From: Planctomycetota bacterium
GTDB taxonomy: Bacteria > Planctomycetota > SZUA-567 > H5-PLA8
DNA: 64,000 nucleotides
Assembly: GCA_016200135.1 (NCBI GenBank)
Contig: JACQFI010000035.1
Span: 60,239-124,238 of the forward strand
Direction: 5' to 3'
Shown here: positions 44,288 to 53,117 of the stretch, one piece after another
Numbering within the stretch: position 1 is the stretch's first letter
Layout of the letters: each line of letters starts with the position of its first letter
Translations under genes and position numbers: made by a program
The notes under the pieces: model-generated
Told to the model about the DNA's origin: nothing
The model's database searches: none
Seen by the model: the letters and a program-made list of their open reading frames with translations, nothing else

Positions 44288-45457
44288 TCATGCCACGCCC
44301 GCGTGCACCGCCTCCGGCCCCACCGGCGGCATCGCGTTTGGCGGCGTCTTGAACGAGCGCAGGCCCGCCATGCGTTCCAGGCGGTCCACCACTTCGGCGG
44401 CGGCGTCCGGCTTGGCGAGTTCGTGCGCGGCCGTGGCCATGCGCTTGCGGCGTTCGGGCTGCAGGATGGTGTCGGCGATGCGTTGAACCAATCGGTCGGC
44501 CTCGAGGTCCTTCTGAAAGAGCGTCCACGCCGCGCCCTGCGAACTGAAGACGCGCGCATTCGCGGTCTGGTGGTCGTCCGCCGCGTGCGGATAGGGAATC
44601 AGGATCGAAGGCAGCGCGAACGCGGAGATCTCGGCGAGGCTCGTCGCGCCTGCACGCGCCAGCACCACGTCCGCCTGCGCGTAAAGGTCTTCCATCGCTT
44701 CGGTGAAGGGCACTACCTGGCCGCGAATGCCTGCGGCGGCAAAGGCCTCCGACGCGCGCGCCTCGTCTTCGCGCCCGCTGACCAGGATGATGCGCAGGCC
44801 CGGCATCAGTTTTTTAAGCTTCGGCCACGCGACGACGGTGATCTCGTTGAGGAACCGCGCGCCCTGCGAGCCGCCGAGCACCAGCAGCAACGGTTCGTCG
44901 GGCGTGGCTCGCGGCGCGGTGTTGCGGCGCGCGCTGCGGAAGGAGACTTCTACGAGCTTCTTGCGCAGGGGATTGCCGACGTGCTTGACCTTGCCCGGCC
45001 GCGAGAGCCGCGGCGCGGCCTCGATGAACTGCACGCCCACTTCGTCGGCGAACGTCGAGAGCTTGCGCGTCGTCCGGCCGGGAATCGCGTTCTGTTCCAG
45101 CACCATGCAGGGCACTTCCACGCCCCACGAAGCCAGCACCGGCAGCGCCGACGCGTATCCGCCCAGGCCCACGACTGCTTGCGCGTTGAACTCGAGCAGC
45201 GCCTTGCGCGCCTGCAGGTAGCCGCGGCACATGCGCACCGTCTTGCGCGGAAGATCGAAGCCAAAGAGCCCGCCTTTCAGCGACGGCAGAATCTCGAGGC
45301 GGTAGCCGTGGCGCGGGACGATCTGTTCTTCGATGCCGCCGTGCGCGCCGAGGAAGAGCACCGCGTGCTCGTCGCCACGGCCGAGCAGTTCTTCGGCGAC
45401 GGCCAAGCCCGGAAAGAGGTGCCCGCCCGTGCCGCCGCCCGCAATCACCAGTCGCAT
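44288..45457 (-). CDS. murG: UDP-GlcNAc:lipid I GlcNAc transferase
   Basis: 389 residues. GT28 enzyme making lipid II at the inner membrane. Motifs are VIAGGGTGGHLFPGLAVAEEL (G-loop 1), VVGLGGYASALPV (G-loop 2), LEQNAIPGRTTRKLS, VLGGSQGARFLNE (G-loop 3), DVVLARAGATSLAEI and PHAADDHQTANARVF. All match MurG. A C-terminal tail of ~20 Pro/Ala-rich residues is extra. GAGG 7 bases before the ATG supports the start. It lies downstream of ftsW with a gap of about 100 bases. Confidence 0.97.
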   Translation of the reverse strand: MRLVIAGGGTGGHLFPGLAVAEELLGRGDEHAVLFLGAHGGIEEQIVPRHGYRLEILPSLKGGLFGFDLPRKTVRMCRGYLQARKALLEFNAQAVVGLGGYASALPVLASWGVEVPCMVLEQNAIPGRTTRKLSTFADEVGVQFIEAAPRLSRPGKVKHVGNPLRKKLVEVSFRSARRNTAPRATPDEPLLLVLGGSQGARFLNEITVVAWPKLKKLMPGLRIILVSGREDEARASEAFAAAGIRGQVVPFTEAMEDLYAQADVVLARAGATSLAEISAFALPSILIPYPHAADDHQTANARVFSSQGAAWTLFQKDLEADRLVQRIADTILQPERRKRMATAAHELAKPDAAAEVVDRLERMAGLRSFKTPPNAMPPVGPEAVHAGVA

Positions 45458-45560
45458 GAGGTCCCCTCGAAAAGATGTTCCGACACCTTGTCGGAGGTAT
45501 CGGCACGGAGACCCTAAAATACCTATATAAAAATGAGCGATTGTGCGGCCGAATTTGAGG

Positions 45561-46751
45561 TCAGTTTGCGGACGGAGCAGGCGTTTGCGCGCTGGAGAAT
45601 ATCCGCCACCACCCCGTCTTGCGCTTCACCGCGCCTAGCCGGTCCGGCGCTTCGTCCGGCGCGGGGTGCGCCGCGACGTTCAGCAGCAGCCCGATGGCGA
45701 AGAGCAGGAAGACCAACGACGAGCCGCCGTAGCTGATCAACGGCAGGCTGATGCCCTTCGTGGGCACCGACTTCGTCACCACCGCGATGTTCATCGCCGC
45801 CTGGATGCCCACCAGCAGCGTCACGCCGAGCGCGATCAGGCTGCCGAGCAGGTCCGGCGCCTTGCGCGCCACGATCCAGCCCTGCCAGACGAAGAGCGCG
45901 AAGCAGAGCGCCACCGCCACGCTGCCGATCAGGCCCAGCTCTTCACCGATCAGCGCGAGGATGAAGTCGTTGTGCGCTTCCGGCAGAAAGAGGAGCTTCG
46001 AGTGCCCCTGTCCCAGGCCGACGCCGAAGACCCCGCCGGAACCTTGCGCGATCATGCCCTGCGTCACCTGGTAGCCCTTGCCGAGCGGGTCGCTCGCGCC
46101 GCTGAAGAAATCGTGCAGCCGGGCTTGTATGTAGCCCAGCTTGGACCACGCGCACAGCGCGCCGACGGGCACCGCCACCAGCAGCGCCGGCAGCGCGTAC
46201 AGCAGCCGCAGACCGGCGACGAAGAGCATCGCGCCGAGCACGCAGAGAATCAGGGAAGCCGTGCCGAGATCCGGTTCGAGCGCCGTCAAGAGCACCGCGC
46301 CGCCGGCGAGCAGCGCGCCGGGCAGGAAGCCGTCCTTGAACGAGCGGATGCGGTTCTCTTTCTGGCGCGTCGCGGCCCACGCGGCCACGCCCACGATCAG
46401 CAGCGGCTTGGCGAACTCGGAAGGCTGCAGCGTGAACCCGCCCGCGCGAAACCAGCGCCGCGCGCCGTTGATCTTCTCGCCGATGCCCGGCACCAGCACC
46501 GACGCCAGCAGCAGAAACGCGAGCGCGAGCAGCCACTTCCAGTGCCGCGCGAGCCGGTGGTAGTCCCACAAGCTGCCGATCGCCAGCGCCATGCAGCCCG
46601 CGAGCAGATAGATGCCGTGGCGTTCCAGAAAGAACGTGGGGTCGCCGAACTTCCGCTCCGCCGCGACGAAGCTGGCGCTGTAGACCATCACCATCCCCAG
46701 CGCCAGCAGCGCGCCGGTGAGCATCAGAATATTACGCCGGGCGGATTCCAT
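45561..46751 (-). CDS. ftsW: Peptidoglycan glycosyltransferase FtsW (SEDS family)
   Basis: 396 residues with about ten membrane segments. SEDS motifs are all present: NGARRWF, LQPSEFAKP, EPDLGTASL, FLPEAHNDFILALIGEELG, SVPTKGISLPLISYGGSSL. The protein polymerises lipid II at the division site. ATG 46751 is chosen (GAGG upstream), and the frame is open five codons further. A basic C-terminal tail follows the last TM. It lies between mraY and murG. The murD gene often found before ftsW is not here. Confidence 0.95.
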   Translation of the reverse strand: MESARRNILMLTGALLALGMVMVYSASFVAAERKFGDPTFFLERHGIYLLAGCMALAIGSLWDYHRLARHWKWLLALAFLLLASVLVPGIGEKINGARRWFRAGGFTLQPSEFAKPLLIVGVAAWAATRQKENRIRSFKDGFLPGALLAGGAVLLTALEPDLGTASLILCVLGAMLFVAGLRLLYALPALLVAVPVGALCAWSKLGYIQARLHDFFSGASDPLGKGYQVTQGMIAQGSGGVFGVGLGQGHSKLLFLPEAHNDFILALIGEELGLIGSVAVALCFALFVWQGWIVARKAPDLLGSLIALGVTLLVGIQAAMNIAVVTKSVPTKGISLPLISYGGSSLVFLLFAIGLLLNVAAHPAPDEAPDRLGAVKRKTGWWRIFSSAQTPAPSAN

Positions 46752-46767
46752 GGTCGAAAGCCTCAAT

Positions 46768-46850
46768 TCACCGCAGAGCGCGCAGAGGACGCGGAGAACG
46801 GCACGAATTATTTCCCTTCTCGGCGTGCTCTGCGATCTCTGCGGTAGAAA
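46768..46850. repeat. Inverted short-word repeat between mraY and ftsW
   Basis: Left arm 46768-46799 (words CCGCAGAGC, GCGCAGAGG, ACGCGGAG) and right arm 46818-46850 (words TCGGCGTGC, TCTGCGATC, TCTGCGGT) are complementary, with an 18-base AT-rich loop. It fills nearly all of the 102-base gap. Confidence 0.9.
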
Positions 46851-46853
46851 CGG

Positions 46854-47951
46854 CTAACGCACCCTCAACAACGCCACGCTGAAGACCGCGAGCAGCACCG
46901 AGACGATGAAGAAGCGTGAGACGATCTTCGTCTCGGACCAGCCTTTCTTTTCGAGATGATGGTGCAGCGGCGCGATGAGGAAGATGCGCTTGCCCGTCCA
47001 CTTGAACGAGGCGACCTGCAGCATCACGCTTACCGCTTCCATCACGAAGACGCCGCCGATCAGCACCAGCATCAGTTCCTGCTTGATGGACAGCGCCACG
47101 AGACCAATCAGCCCGCCCAGCGGCAGCGAGCCCGTGTCGCCCATGAAGATGTCCGCCGGATGCGCGTTGAACCAGAGGAAGCCCAGGCACGCGCCAGCCA
47201 GCGCGGCGCAGATCACGCTCAGCTCTTCGGCCCCGCGCACGCGCGGCACGGAAAGATACTCCGCGATGCCCGCGTGGCCCGCGAAGTATGCGAGCAGCCC
47301 GAAGGCCACCGCGACGGTGATCGTGCAGAGCGTTGCCAATCCGTCGAGGCCGTCGGTGAGGTTCACCGCGTTCGACGAGCCCACCATCACCACGGCCGCC
47401 CAGCCGATGTAGAACCAGCCCAGCGCCGGCCAGAGCGACGCATCGAGGAACGGCACGGCCACCTTGGTCGCGCAGCTCGCGTCGTTGTACAGCGCCAGGA
47501 TCAGTCCCACGCCGCCGCCGACGAGAAACTGGAAGAAGAGCTTTTCGCGCTTGGAGAGCCCGTCGCGGCCCTTTTGCGTCAGCTTGATCCAGTCGTCGTA
47601 GAAGCCGACCAGCGCGAGCGCGAGCATCGTAAAAATCGCGAGCGGCACGTAGATCACGTCGGGCCGCGCGAAGAGCGCCGTCGAAGTGAGCGCCGCGCCG
47701 ATCAAGATCACGCCGCCCATGGTGGGCGTGTGCTTCTTGCCCGCGTGGTGTTCCTTTAAGAAGTCCGAGTCCTTCTTCGCGACATCTTCCTCGATCTTCT
47801 TACGCCGCAGGAACTCGATCAGGTGCGGCCCGAGCGTGACGCTTAAGCCGAACGCGCAGACCGCCGCGAATGCCGCGCGAAACGTGACGGCCTTGAAGAC
47901 CGCGAGGCCGCCCAGCCACTCCGCCGACAGATAATGCAGGTAATAGAACAC
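46854..47951 (-). CDS. mraY: Phospho-MurNAc-pentapeptide transferase
   Basis: 365 residues with ten membrane segments. It makes lipid I. Motifs are KKHTPTMGG, VGFYDDWIKL (catalytic Asp pair), NAVNLTDGLDGLA, HPADIFMGDTGSLPLGG and APLHHHLEKKGW. The start is GTG 47951 with CGGAG 7 bases upstream. It is the first cell-wall gene of the cluster within this window. murE and murF are not found upstream, where a DUF2330 gene stands instead. Confidence 0.97.
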   Translation of the reverse strand: MFYYLHYLSAEWLGGLAVFKAVTFRAAFAAVCAFGLSVTLGPHLIEFLRRKKIEEDVAKKDSDFLKEHHAGKKHTPTMGGVILIGAALTSTALFARPDVIYVPLAIFTMLALALVGFYDDWIKLTQKGRDGLSKREKLFFQFLVGGGVGLILALYNDASCATKVAVPFLDASLWPALGWFYIGWAAVVMVGSSNAVNLTDGLDGLATLCTITVAVAFGLLAYFAGHAGIAEYLSVPRVRGAEELSVICAALAGACLGFLWFNAHPADIFMGDTGSLPLGGLIGLVALSIKQELMLVLIGGVFVMEAVSVMLQVASFKWTGKRIFLIAPLHHHLEKKGWSETKIVSRFFIVSVLLAVFSVALLRVR

Positions 47952-48091
47952 GGGTCGCTCCGAGTTGTCCCCTTATCGGTAGGGTATCGGCGCGTTTTCG
48001 GGGTCTATTCAGTAAATTAGAGGATAGGAATAATGAGGTTACTCGGCTTTTCGCTTCCGCCGCAGCCACCACAGGATGAACGGCCCGCCGA

Positions 48092-49096
48092 TCAGCAGGA
48101 GATCACCGGCGGGCGCCGTACGGTGCTCTGGTCCACGGTCGGCGAGAAGTACACATCGGCCGGCGCCACGCGATACGGCCAATTATGCTCGAACTCGGTG
48201 AGCCAGAACTCCGCGGGCCCCGTGCTCTCCGGCAGTTTGAGCAACTCCAGCGCCTTCTTGCGGTCCTCGGGCTTGAGTTTGTCCGACCAGGGAACGTTCG
48301 TCTCCCAGCCCCCGGTCTTGGTCAGCGCGCCGTTGTAGCGCGCCTCGGCCAAGAAAAAGATACGCAGCATCCGCCCGTAGCGGTTCAGCTTCTCGCCCGC
48401 GTCCTTTGAGTCGGGCTCGCGGTAAGGAAAGAGCGGCCGGTCGGTCTTGAAGGACATGCGCAGCGCCGCCGCGCCCACGTCCTTAGACTCTTTGCGGTCC
48501 GTTCCCTTGGCGACCTTCAGCGCCGTGATCTTCCAGCTCTGCTCAACGTACGGTTTCGCCCACGCCTCGATCTCGGGCGAGAACGCGTAGCCGTTCTCCT
48601 TCAGCCAATCGACCAGGGCCTTCGCCGAATCCGCTTCCAGCACCGCCGCCTTGAAACCGGCGACGAGTTTTTCTTCCAGTACGCGCACGGGAGCGGCGCA
48701 CACATCGTCCTTTGCCGCCGCCGGCAGCGCGCCCTTTTGAGCAAAGCAACCGAAGCCGCTGAAGTGCGCCACGCGCTTGACCTCCGGTTCGGTGAGCGTG
48801 ACGAAGAACGGAAATGCGTCGTTGCCGGACTCGTTCAATTCCGGCTGCGTGGGCGAGGGGATCAGGAAGCCGAAGTCGTCGGCCTCGCTCTTGAAGGACG
48901 CCCTACGGATGAAGTGCTCCGTCTTTGCCGCGGCGTCCCAGAGGATCACGATGGTCTGGTCGGCGTTAATCACCGTCCGGCCCGGCGGCGGCGCGGGGCA
49001 GCACGCGCGCGCCGGAAAGGCCAGTTGGAGAAGGAACGCTAGCGCAATCGCCAGAGGAACCGCCAGAGGAACGGCGAGCCAGATACCGCGCTTCAT
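48092..49096 (-). CDS. DUF2330 protein, C-terminal anchor apparently lost by frameshift
   Basis: 334 residues. Signal peptide, then ACCPAPPPGRTVINADQTIVILWD and TEHFIRRASFKSEADDFGFL, the hallmark of DUF2330 proteins, with conserved cysteines (FSGFGCF, DDVCAAPVRV). The frame ends RRPPVISC-stop at 48092. In the neighbouring frame the DNA continues LLLIGGPFILWWLRRKRKAE-stop to 48039, a membrane helix with a positive tail. A one-base deletion near 48099-48104 would explain the split. GGGGAGG lies 6 bases before the ATG. Function is unknown. The intact form would be an exported, membrane-anchored protein. Confidence 0.8.
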   Translation of the reverse strand: MKRGIWLAVPLAVPLAIALAFLLQLAFPARACCPAPPPGRTVINADQTIVILWDAAAKTEHFIRRASFKSEADDFGFLIPSPTQPELNESGNDAFPFFVTLTEPEVKRVAHFSGFGCFAQKGALPAAAKDDVCAAPVRVLEEKLVAGFKAAVLEADSAKALVDWLKENGYAFSPEIEAWAKPYVEQSWKITALKVAKGTDRKESKDVGAAALRMSFKTDRPLFPYREPDSKDAGEKLNRYGRMLRIFFLAEARYNGALTKTGGWETNVPWSDKLKPEDRKKALELLKLPESTGPAEFWLTEFEHNWPYRVAPADVYFSPTVDQSTVRRPPVISC

Positions 49097-49128
49097 ACCG
49101 GCCTCCCCGCGGCGGATTGGAGCGTGGA

Positions 49129-50313
49129 TCAGGGCGCCGCGATCTTATACAGGTGAACGTCGTAGGGCTTGAACGCATCTTCGAACGCGCCGTCGTTCAC
49201 GTCAAGCGTGCGATCCTCGCCGATCACTTCCGCCTTGGCCTTGCCCTTTAGACCCGCGACGGTGAACGCGCCCTTGGCCTCCGCATTGCGCATCCCGACG
49301 GCGAAGACGTACGTCGCGCCGCCGTGCTTCTTGACCATGATCTCGATGGGCGTCTCCTCGGACGAGGACTTCACCGCCGCGCCATCCTTCACGGTCGGGC
49401 TATTGAGCGCCGGTGCGAGCGCGAGGATCTGCTTGTTGATGGCCGTGACGCCGGCGAGCATCTCCGGATCATTCAGCAGCGCGTGTTCGTTGAACTTGGG
49501 CTTCCATTCGTGGACGAAGTAGATGAGCCCGCGCGCGCCCGCGATCAGCGACATCCAGACTTCGGCCTTCACCTGCTGCGGCGTCGCCTTGTTCTCGCTG
49601 CTGATGTGGGTGCACTCGATGCAATCCCAGACGATCTTCTCGTCCTTGCAGCCTTCGCGTAGCCGCTTCACGCCGAACGGCACCAGCCAGAGCTTGTCCT
49701 TTACGTCGGGCTTGTCGGCTACGACCGGATAGATGTCGAACGAGACAAGGTCGCAGCCCTTCATGTACTCGGGGTAGTCCTCGGGCTTGTTCGTGCGCGT
49801 GCCGCGGCCGTACCAGCCGTCCCACGCGACGCCCTGGCCCAGGTTCAGGATGATGGGCCGCGTCGGATCGGTCTCGCGCAGCTTCTTGTAATCTTCCACG
49901 ATCTTCGACGGCAGAATTGGCGGGCCGTACCCCTTGCCGCCGGGCAAAGGCTGCGCGTTGTCGGGCTCGTCGCCGTGCATCCATCCGACGATGGTCTTGT
50001 CGTCCTTGTGCTTCAAGCCCACCGCGTTCTGCGCGCAGATCACCGGCATGCCCGCGTCCTTCAGCGCGGTAAGCTGCTCGTCGGTCGGGCCGTCCCACAG
50101 GCCGATGAACAGGTTGATGCCCGCCGCCTTGTACTTGGCTGCGTTCTTCGGGTCCTGCAGCCAGACCGAAATGGGAAAATAGTTCTCGTCGGTGGAGATC
50201 CCGTTCTTCCACTGCGCGTAGGGGCTCGTGGGCGTAGACGCCTCGCCCGCCACGGCGCGGGGCAGCAACGTGAGCACTAGCGCGGCGAGTACAATGCCTT
50301 CGAGGTTGCGCAT
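49129..50313 (-). CDS. Secreted TIM-barrel glycoside hydrolase-like protein
   Basis: 394 residues. ATG 50313 follows AGGAGAGG and opens a signal peptide (GIVLAALVLTLLPRAVAG). Repeated beta/alpha units suggest a TIM barrel: YFPISVWLQDP, INLFIGLWDGP, TIVGWMHGDEPDN (a conserved Asp/Glu pair at a strand end, a candidate catalytic acid), LVSFDIYPV, KIVWDCIECTHIS and RGLIYFVHEW. A C-terminal beta domain (TYVFAVGMRNAEAKG) follows, as in many GH families acting on oligosaccharides. The exact family is not recognised. It is 32 bases upstream of the DUF2330 gene on the same strand. Confidence 0.7.
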   Translation of the reverse strand: MRNLEGIVLAALVLTLLPRAVAGEASTPTSPYAQWKNGISTDENYFPISVWLQDPKNAAKYKAAGINLFIGLWDGPTDEQLTALKDAGMPVICAQNAVGLKHKDDKTIVGWMHGDEPDNAQPLPGGKGYGPPILPSKIVEDYKKLRETDPTRPIILNLGQGVAWDGWYGRGTRTNKPEDYPEYMKGCDLVSFDIYPVVADKPDVKDKLWLVPFGVKRLREGCKDEKIVWDCIECTHISSENKATPQQVKAEVWMSLIAGARGLIYFVHEWKPKFNEHALLNDPEMLAGVTAINKQILALAPALNSPTVKDGAAVKSSSEETPIEIMVKKHGGATYVFAVGMRNAEAKGAFTVAGLKGKAKAEVIGEDRTLDVNDGAFEDAFKPYDVHLYKIAAP

Positions 50314-50447
50314 GGGCCTCTCCTTTAATGGGATGTAGTTCGGTACTCTCGCGTACACCGCAGCCGCTTCAGCTAATTTGCTAATAATACTCGAATGTCA
50401 CAAAACGTCACATTCCCATGCGGTGCTTACCGCGCTCAGTCGTTTCA

Positions 50448-50537
50448 CCCTCCTCCCTTGCGGGGGAGGGTTGGGGAGGAGGGAGTCGTGGGTTAACGTC
50501 CCCCCACCCTGACCCTCCCCCTCAAGGGGGAGGGGAA
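50448..50537. repeat. Paired poly-purine/pyrimidine hairpins (CCCTCC...GGAGGG)
   Basis: Arms CCCTCCTCCC/GGGGGAGGG and CCCTCCCCCT/AGGGGGAGGG form two hairpins separated by a unique 15-base stretch. Related arms (CCCCTCC-tta-GGAGGGG) are inside the element at 63855-63987. It lies in the 370-base gap between divergent genes. Nothing else was seen there. Confidence 0.8.
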
Positions 50538-50683
50538 AAGGCTTCTGACTCCGATCACGCCTTTGCTTTCCTCCAAACTGGACCTTCAAGGCCCGCTTTC
50601 TACGCTTCGGCATGTCCTTTGCCCGATTACGGCTGCAGGGGCGGGTATGCTTCCATTCGAGCCACCCAAGAGGAGGATCGAAC

Positions 50684-51121
50684 ATGGCGCACAACGGCAT
50701 GCCTCCCGGCAAGACGTGGGAATCGTATGCCGAATTCATGCTGCGCAAGGCTCAGGAGGAAGGCGCGTTTGAGCACCTGCCCGGCACGGGCAAGCCAATC
50801 CCGGGGCTCGACGAGCCCTACCACGAAGACTGGTGGCTGCGCGGGTTCCTTAAGCGCGAGGGCCTCAGCCTGCTCCCGGACGCGCTGGAGTTGAAGGCCG
50901 AACTGAGCCGCGAGGTCGAGCGCCTCTGGCGCATCCCTGACGAGTGCGACGTACACCGCCGCATCGAGGAACTCAACGACAAGATCCGCCACGCCAACGC
51001 CCGCTATATGGAGGGCCCGCCGCTGAACCTGCACGTGTTCGACCTGGAAGAGCTCGTGCAACAGTGGCGGGAGAAAAGGCTTAACCCGTGCGCGAGATTT
51101 TGCGAAAGGTCCTCCTCCTAG
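50684..51121 (+). CDS. DUF1992 (DnaJ-C28-like) protein
   Basis: 145 residues, with ATG 50684 following AAGAGGAGG by 7 bases. SYAEFMLRKAQEEGAFEHLPGTGKPIPG is the DUF1992 core (E-x-I-x-A--G-F-x-NLPGxGKP). EDWWLRGFLKREGLSLLPDALELKAEL and ELNDKIRHANAR continue the family helices. The molecular role is unknown. Relatives are found in bacteria and as DNAJC28 in animals. It is followed after 43 bases by a small membrane protein on the same strand. Confidence 0.88.
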   Translation: MAHNGMPPGKTWESYAEFMLRKAQEEGAFEHLPGTGKPIPGLDEPYHEDWWLRGFLKREGLSLLPDALELKAELSREVERLWRIPDECDVHRRIEELNDKIRHANARYMEGPPLNLHVFDLEELVQQWREKRLNPCARFCERSSS

Positions 51122-51164
51122 TCCGCATTATCATGGCGACGCAGGAACCTGGGAGGGCAGCGCC

Positions 51165-51605
51165 ATGACCGCGCTTGGGTACAACCATTGGCAGAGCGGG
51201 ACCGTGCTGCGCGTGGGCTTGGGCGCCGGCGTGGCAACGATGATCGCGGCCGCCTATTCCGCGCCGCCACTGTTACCGGTCATGATCGCTTTCGCGGTCA
51301 TGATGGGCGCGCTCCTGCTCTTGATGCACGGCCTTGAAGTGAACGTGGACGCCGCCGAGATCCGCGTCTCGTTCGGCCCGGGCCTGTTCCATAAGCGCAT
51401 CGCGCTTGCCACAGTGGCCGAGTGCCGCCCCGTGCGCAACCATTGGCTGATGGGCTGGGGCGTGCGCTACTGCGGCGGCGGCTGGATGTGGAACGTCTCG
51501 GGCCTCGACGCCGTCGAACTGCGCCTGAAGAACGGCAAGCTGTTTCGAATCGGCACGGACGACCCGCAGGGCCTGAGCCAGGCGATTCAGAGCCGGCTGA
51601 CGTAG
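51165..51605 (+). CDS. Two-TM membrane protein with PH-like C-terminal domain
   Basis: 146 residues. Two close hydrophobic segments (RVGLGAGVATMIAAAYSAPPLL and IAFAVMMGALLLLMHGL) are followed by an 85-residue beta-rich domain. That domain contains GVRYCGGGWMWNVSGLDAVEL and GKLFRIGTDDPQGLSQAI, typical of bacterial PH (YdbT/DUF304-like) domains. GGGAGGGCAG precedes the ATG. The function is unknown. Confidence 0.72.
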   Translation: MTALGYNHWQSGTVLRVGLGAGVATMIAAAYSAPPLLPVMIAFAVMMGALLLLMHGLEVNVDAAEIRVSFGPGLFHKRIALATVAECRPVRNHWLMGWGVRYCGGGWMWNVSGLDAVELRLKNGKLFRIGTDDPQGLSQAIQSRLT

Positions 51606-51700
51606 CGCCGCCGTTCGGAGCCGGCCGCCAGGCCGGCAGGGCCGTCGGTGCTCCATGGCTGGCCGCCTTGCATCCTCAGGATGTGGATAACGCGAACAAC

Positions 51701-51734
51701 AAAAAAAGGGCGGCGCGTTTGCGCCGCCCTTTTT
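51701..51734. terminator. Bidirectional rho-independent terminator
   Basis: Stem GGGCGGCGC (51708-51716) and GCGCCGCCC (51721-51729) with loop GTTT, flanked by seven A (51701-51707) and five T (51730-51734). It serves the convergent genes ending at 51605 (plus) and 51758 (minus). A second perfect hairpin, GGCAGACA-ggaa-TGTCTGCC, follows at 51735-51754. Another, GCCGGCC-gcca-GGCCGGC, precedes it at 51620-51637. Confidence 0.95.
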
Positions 51735-51757
51735 GGCAGACAGGAATGTCTGCCCTA

Positions 51758-52777
51758 CTAGGCGTTCTCGACCTTCACCGGCTTGCCGTTCTGCTGGTGG
51801 CTGCGCCAGGCGGCCTCGGTGATCTCGATCACCCGCAGGCCGATCTCCGGCGGACAGCCGTTCTCGCAGTTGCCCAAGATGGAGCCGACGAAGTTCTTGT
51901 CGGGGTCCATCCAGTCGGGGCTGCCGGTGAGTTCCAGAGACGGCTGGCGGAAGCCCACTTGGTACGTGATCTTCCCGTTGCGGTTGTAGACCGCGCCCTC
52001 GGAACCGTAGATCGTGAAGTCTTCCCACCAGCTCGGCGCGTCGCCGATGACGCTCACCGTGCCCAGCGCGCCGTTCGTGAACTTCACGTTCACCGCGCTG
52101 TTGATGTCCACTTCGGTCCCGAAGAACTCCTGCCGGCAGCTCACTTCCTGCGCCTGCAGGCCCGTGGTCCACATCAGCATGTCCATCAGGTGCGAGCCCG
52201 AGTCGTTGAGCTGCCCGCCGCCGGAGAGCGCCATGGTCTGCCGCCAGGAGCCCTTGGTGGCCTTGAGCCACTCCTGCGCCTGGAAGGCCGCGACGTACTT
52301 GATCTCGCCCAGCTTGCCGCTGGTGACGAGCTCGCGCAGGAAGCGGTAGCCGCCCTGGTAATGGCGCTGGTAGCTGACGGCGACGACGAGCTTGCTCTTC
52401 TTGGCGCGCGCGCAGATGTCGCGGGCGTGCGCGCTGGTGCAGGTCATGGGTTTTTCGGTGAGGACGTGCAGGCCCTTCTCCATTGCCGCGCAGATCTGTT
52501 CGTAGTGGACCGTGTGCGGCGAACCGATCTCGACCGCGTCCAGCGGCACTTCCTTGAGCATCTCTTCCCAGTTGGTGAACTCGGGCACGTCCTTCAAGTG
52601 CGGCTGCTTCGCCTTGATGTTCGCGAGCGACTGCGGCGCCGTGTCGGCCAGGGCCACGATCTCGGACTGCGTGCCCTTCAGCCGGTCCACGTGCCAGTTC
52701 ATGATGCCGCCGCTGCCGATAAAGGCGATGCGGACTTTCTTCTTCTCGGAGCCGTTGGACTTCTCTTTCTTAGCCAT
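51758..52777 (-). CDS. Gfo/Idh/MocA family oxidoreductase
   Basis: 339 residues. N-terminal Rossmann fold (VRIAFIGSGGIMNWHVDRL), then VEIGSPHTVHYEQICAAMEKGLHVLTEKPM (the EKP lysine motif; region shown in part) and GGGQLNDSGSHLMDMLMW (catalytic His region). NAD(P)-dependent oxidation of a sugar or inositol derivative is the family chemistry. A lysine-rich lead of 14 residues precedes the fold. It is monocistronic, bounded by the bidirectional terminator and a repeat-bearing leader. Confidence 0.94.
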   Translation of the reverse strand: MAKKEKSNGSEKKKVRIAFIGSGGIMNWHVDRLKGTQSEIVALADTAPQSLANIKAKQPHLKDVPEFTNWEEMLKEVPLDAVEIGSPHTVHYEQICAAMEKGLHVLTEKPMTCTSAHARDICARAKKSKLVVAVSYQRHYQGGYRFLRELVTSGKLGEIKYVAAFQAQEWLKATKGSWRQTMALSGGGQLNDSGSHLMDMLMWTTGLQAQEVSCRQEFFGTEVDINSAVNVKFTNGALGTVSVIGDAPSWWEDFTIYGSEGAVYNRNGKITYQVGFRQPSLELTGSPDWMDPDKNFVGSILGNCENGCPPEIGLRVIEITEAAWRSHQQNGKPVKVENA

Positions 52778-52978
52778 CTTGCTTCAGACGCCTCCAGGGG
52801 CCTCGGGTCCGGACATGCAGCGGGGAGGCCGACGCAGCCTCCCCCGTCCGCGACCTGTTCCTTCTCCCAACCGGAAAAAGGCAGGGTGCACCACGCGCAA
52901 ATGCCAATCCCCCTTGTGCCCAAATTCAACCCACGGGGCCAAAGGGGGATCCCTGTCTTCTCCCGGCGCTGCCACGCT

Positions 52979-53058
52979 CGTAGCTCCGCCGTCCCGGCGG
53001 AGGTCGCAGCGGTGTCCCGCCGCTGCTCACACATGAAACCAGCGGCGCGACGCCGCTG
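52979..53058. repeat. REP-like double hairpin (copy 2) plus a third related hairpin
   Basis: 52979-53025 is the 47-bp two-palindrome unit of 35042-35088 with two base differences. At 53040-53058 a further hairpin, CAGCGGCG-cga-CGCCGCTG, repeats the second palindrome. It fills the middle of the 340-base gap 52778-53117, where nothing else was seen. Confidence 0.88.
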
Positions 53059-53117
53059 CTACGAAAACCGCATGCCGCCGAAAACGCTCCGGCTCCGGTT
53101 GCCGTGCATTTACCAGC

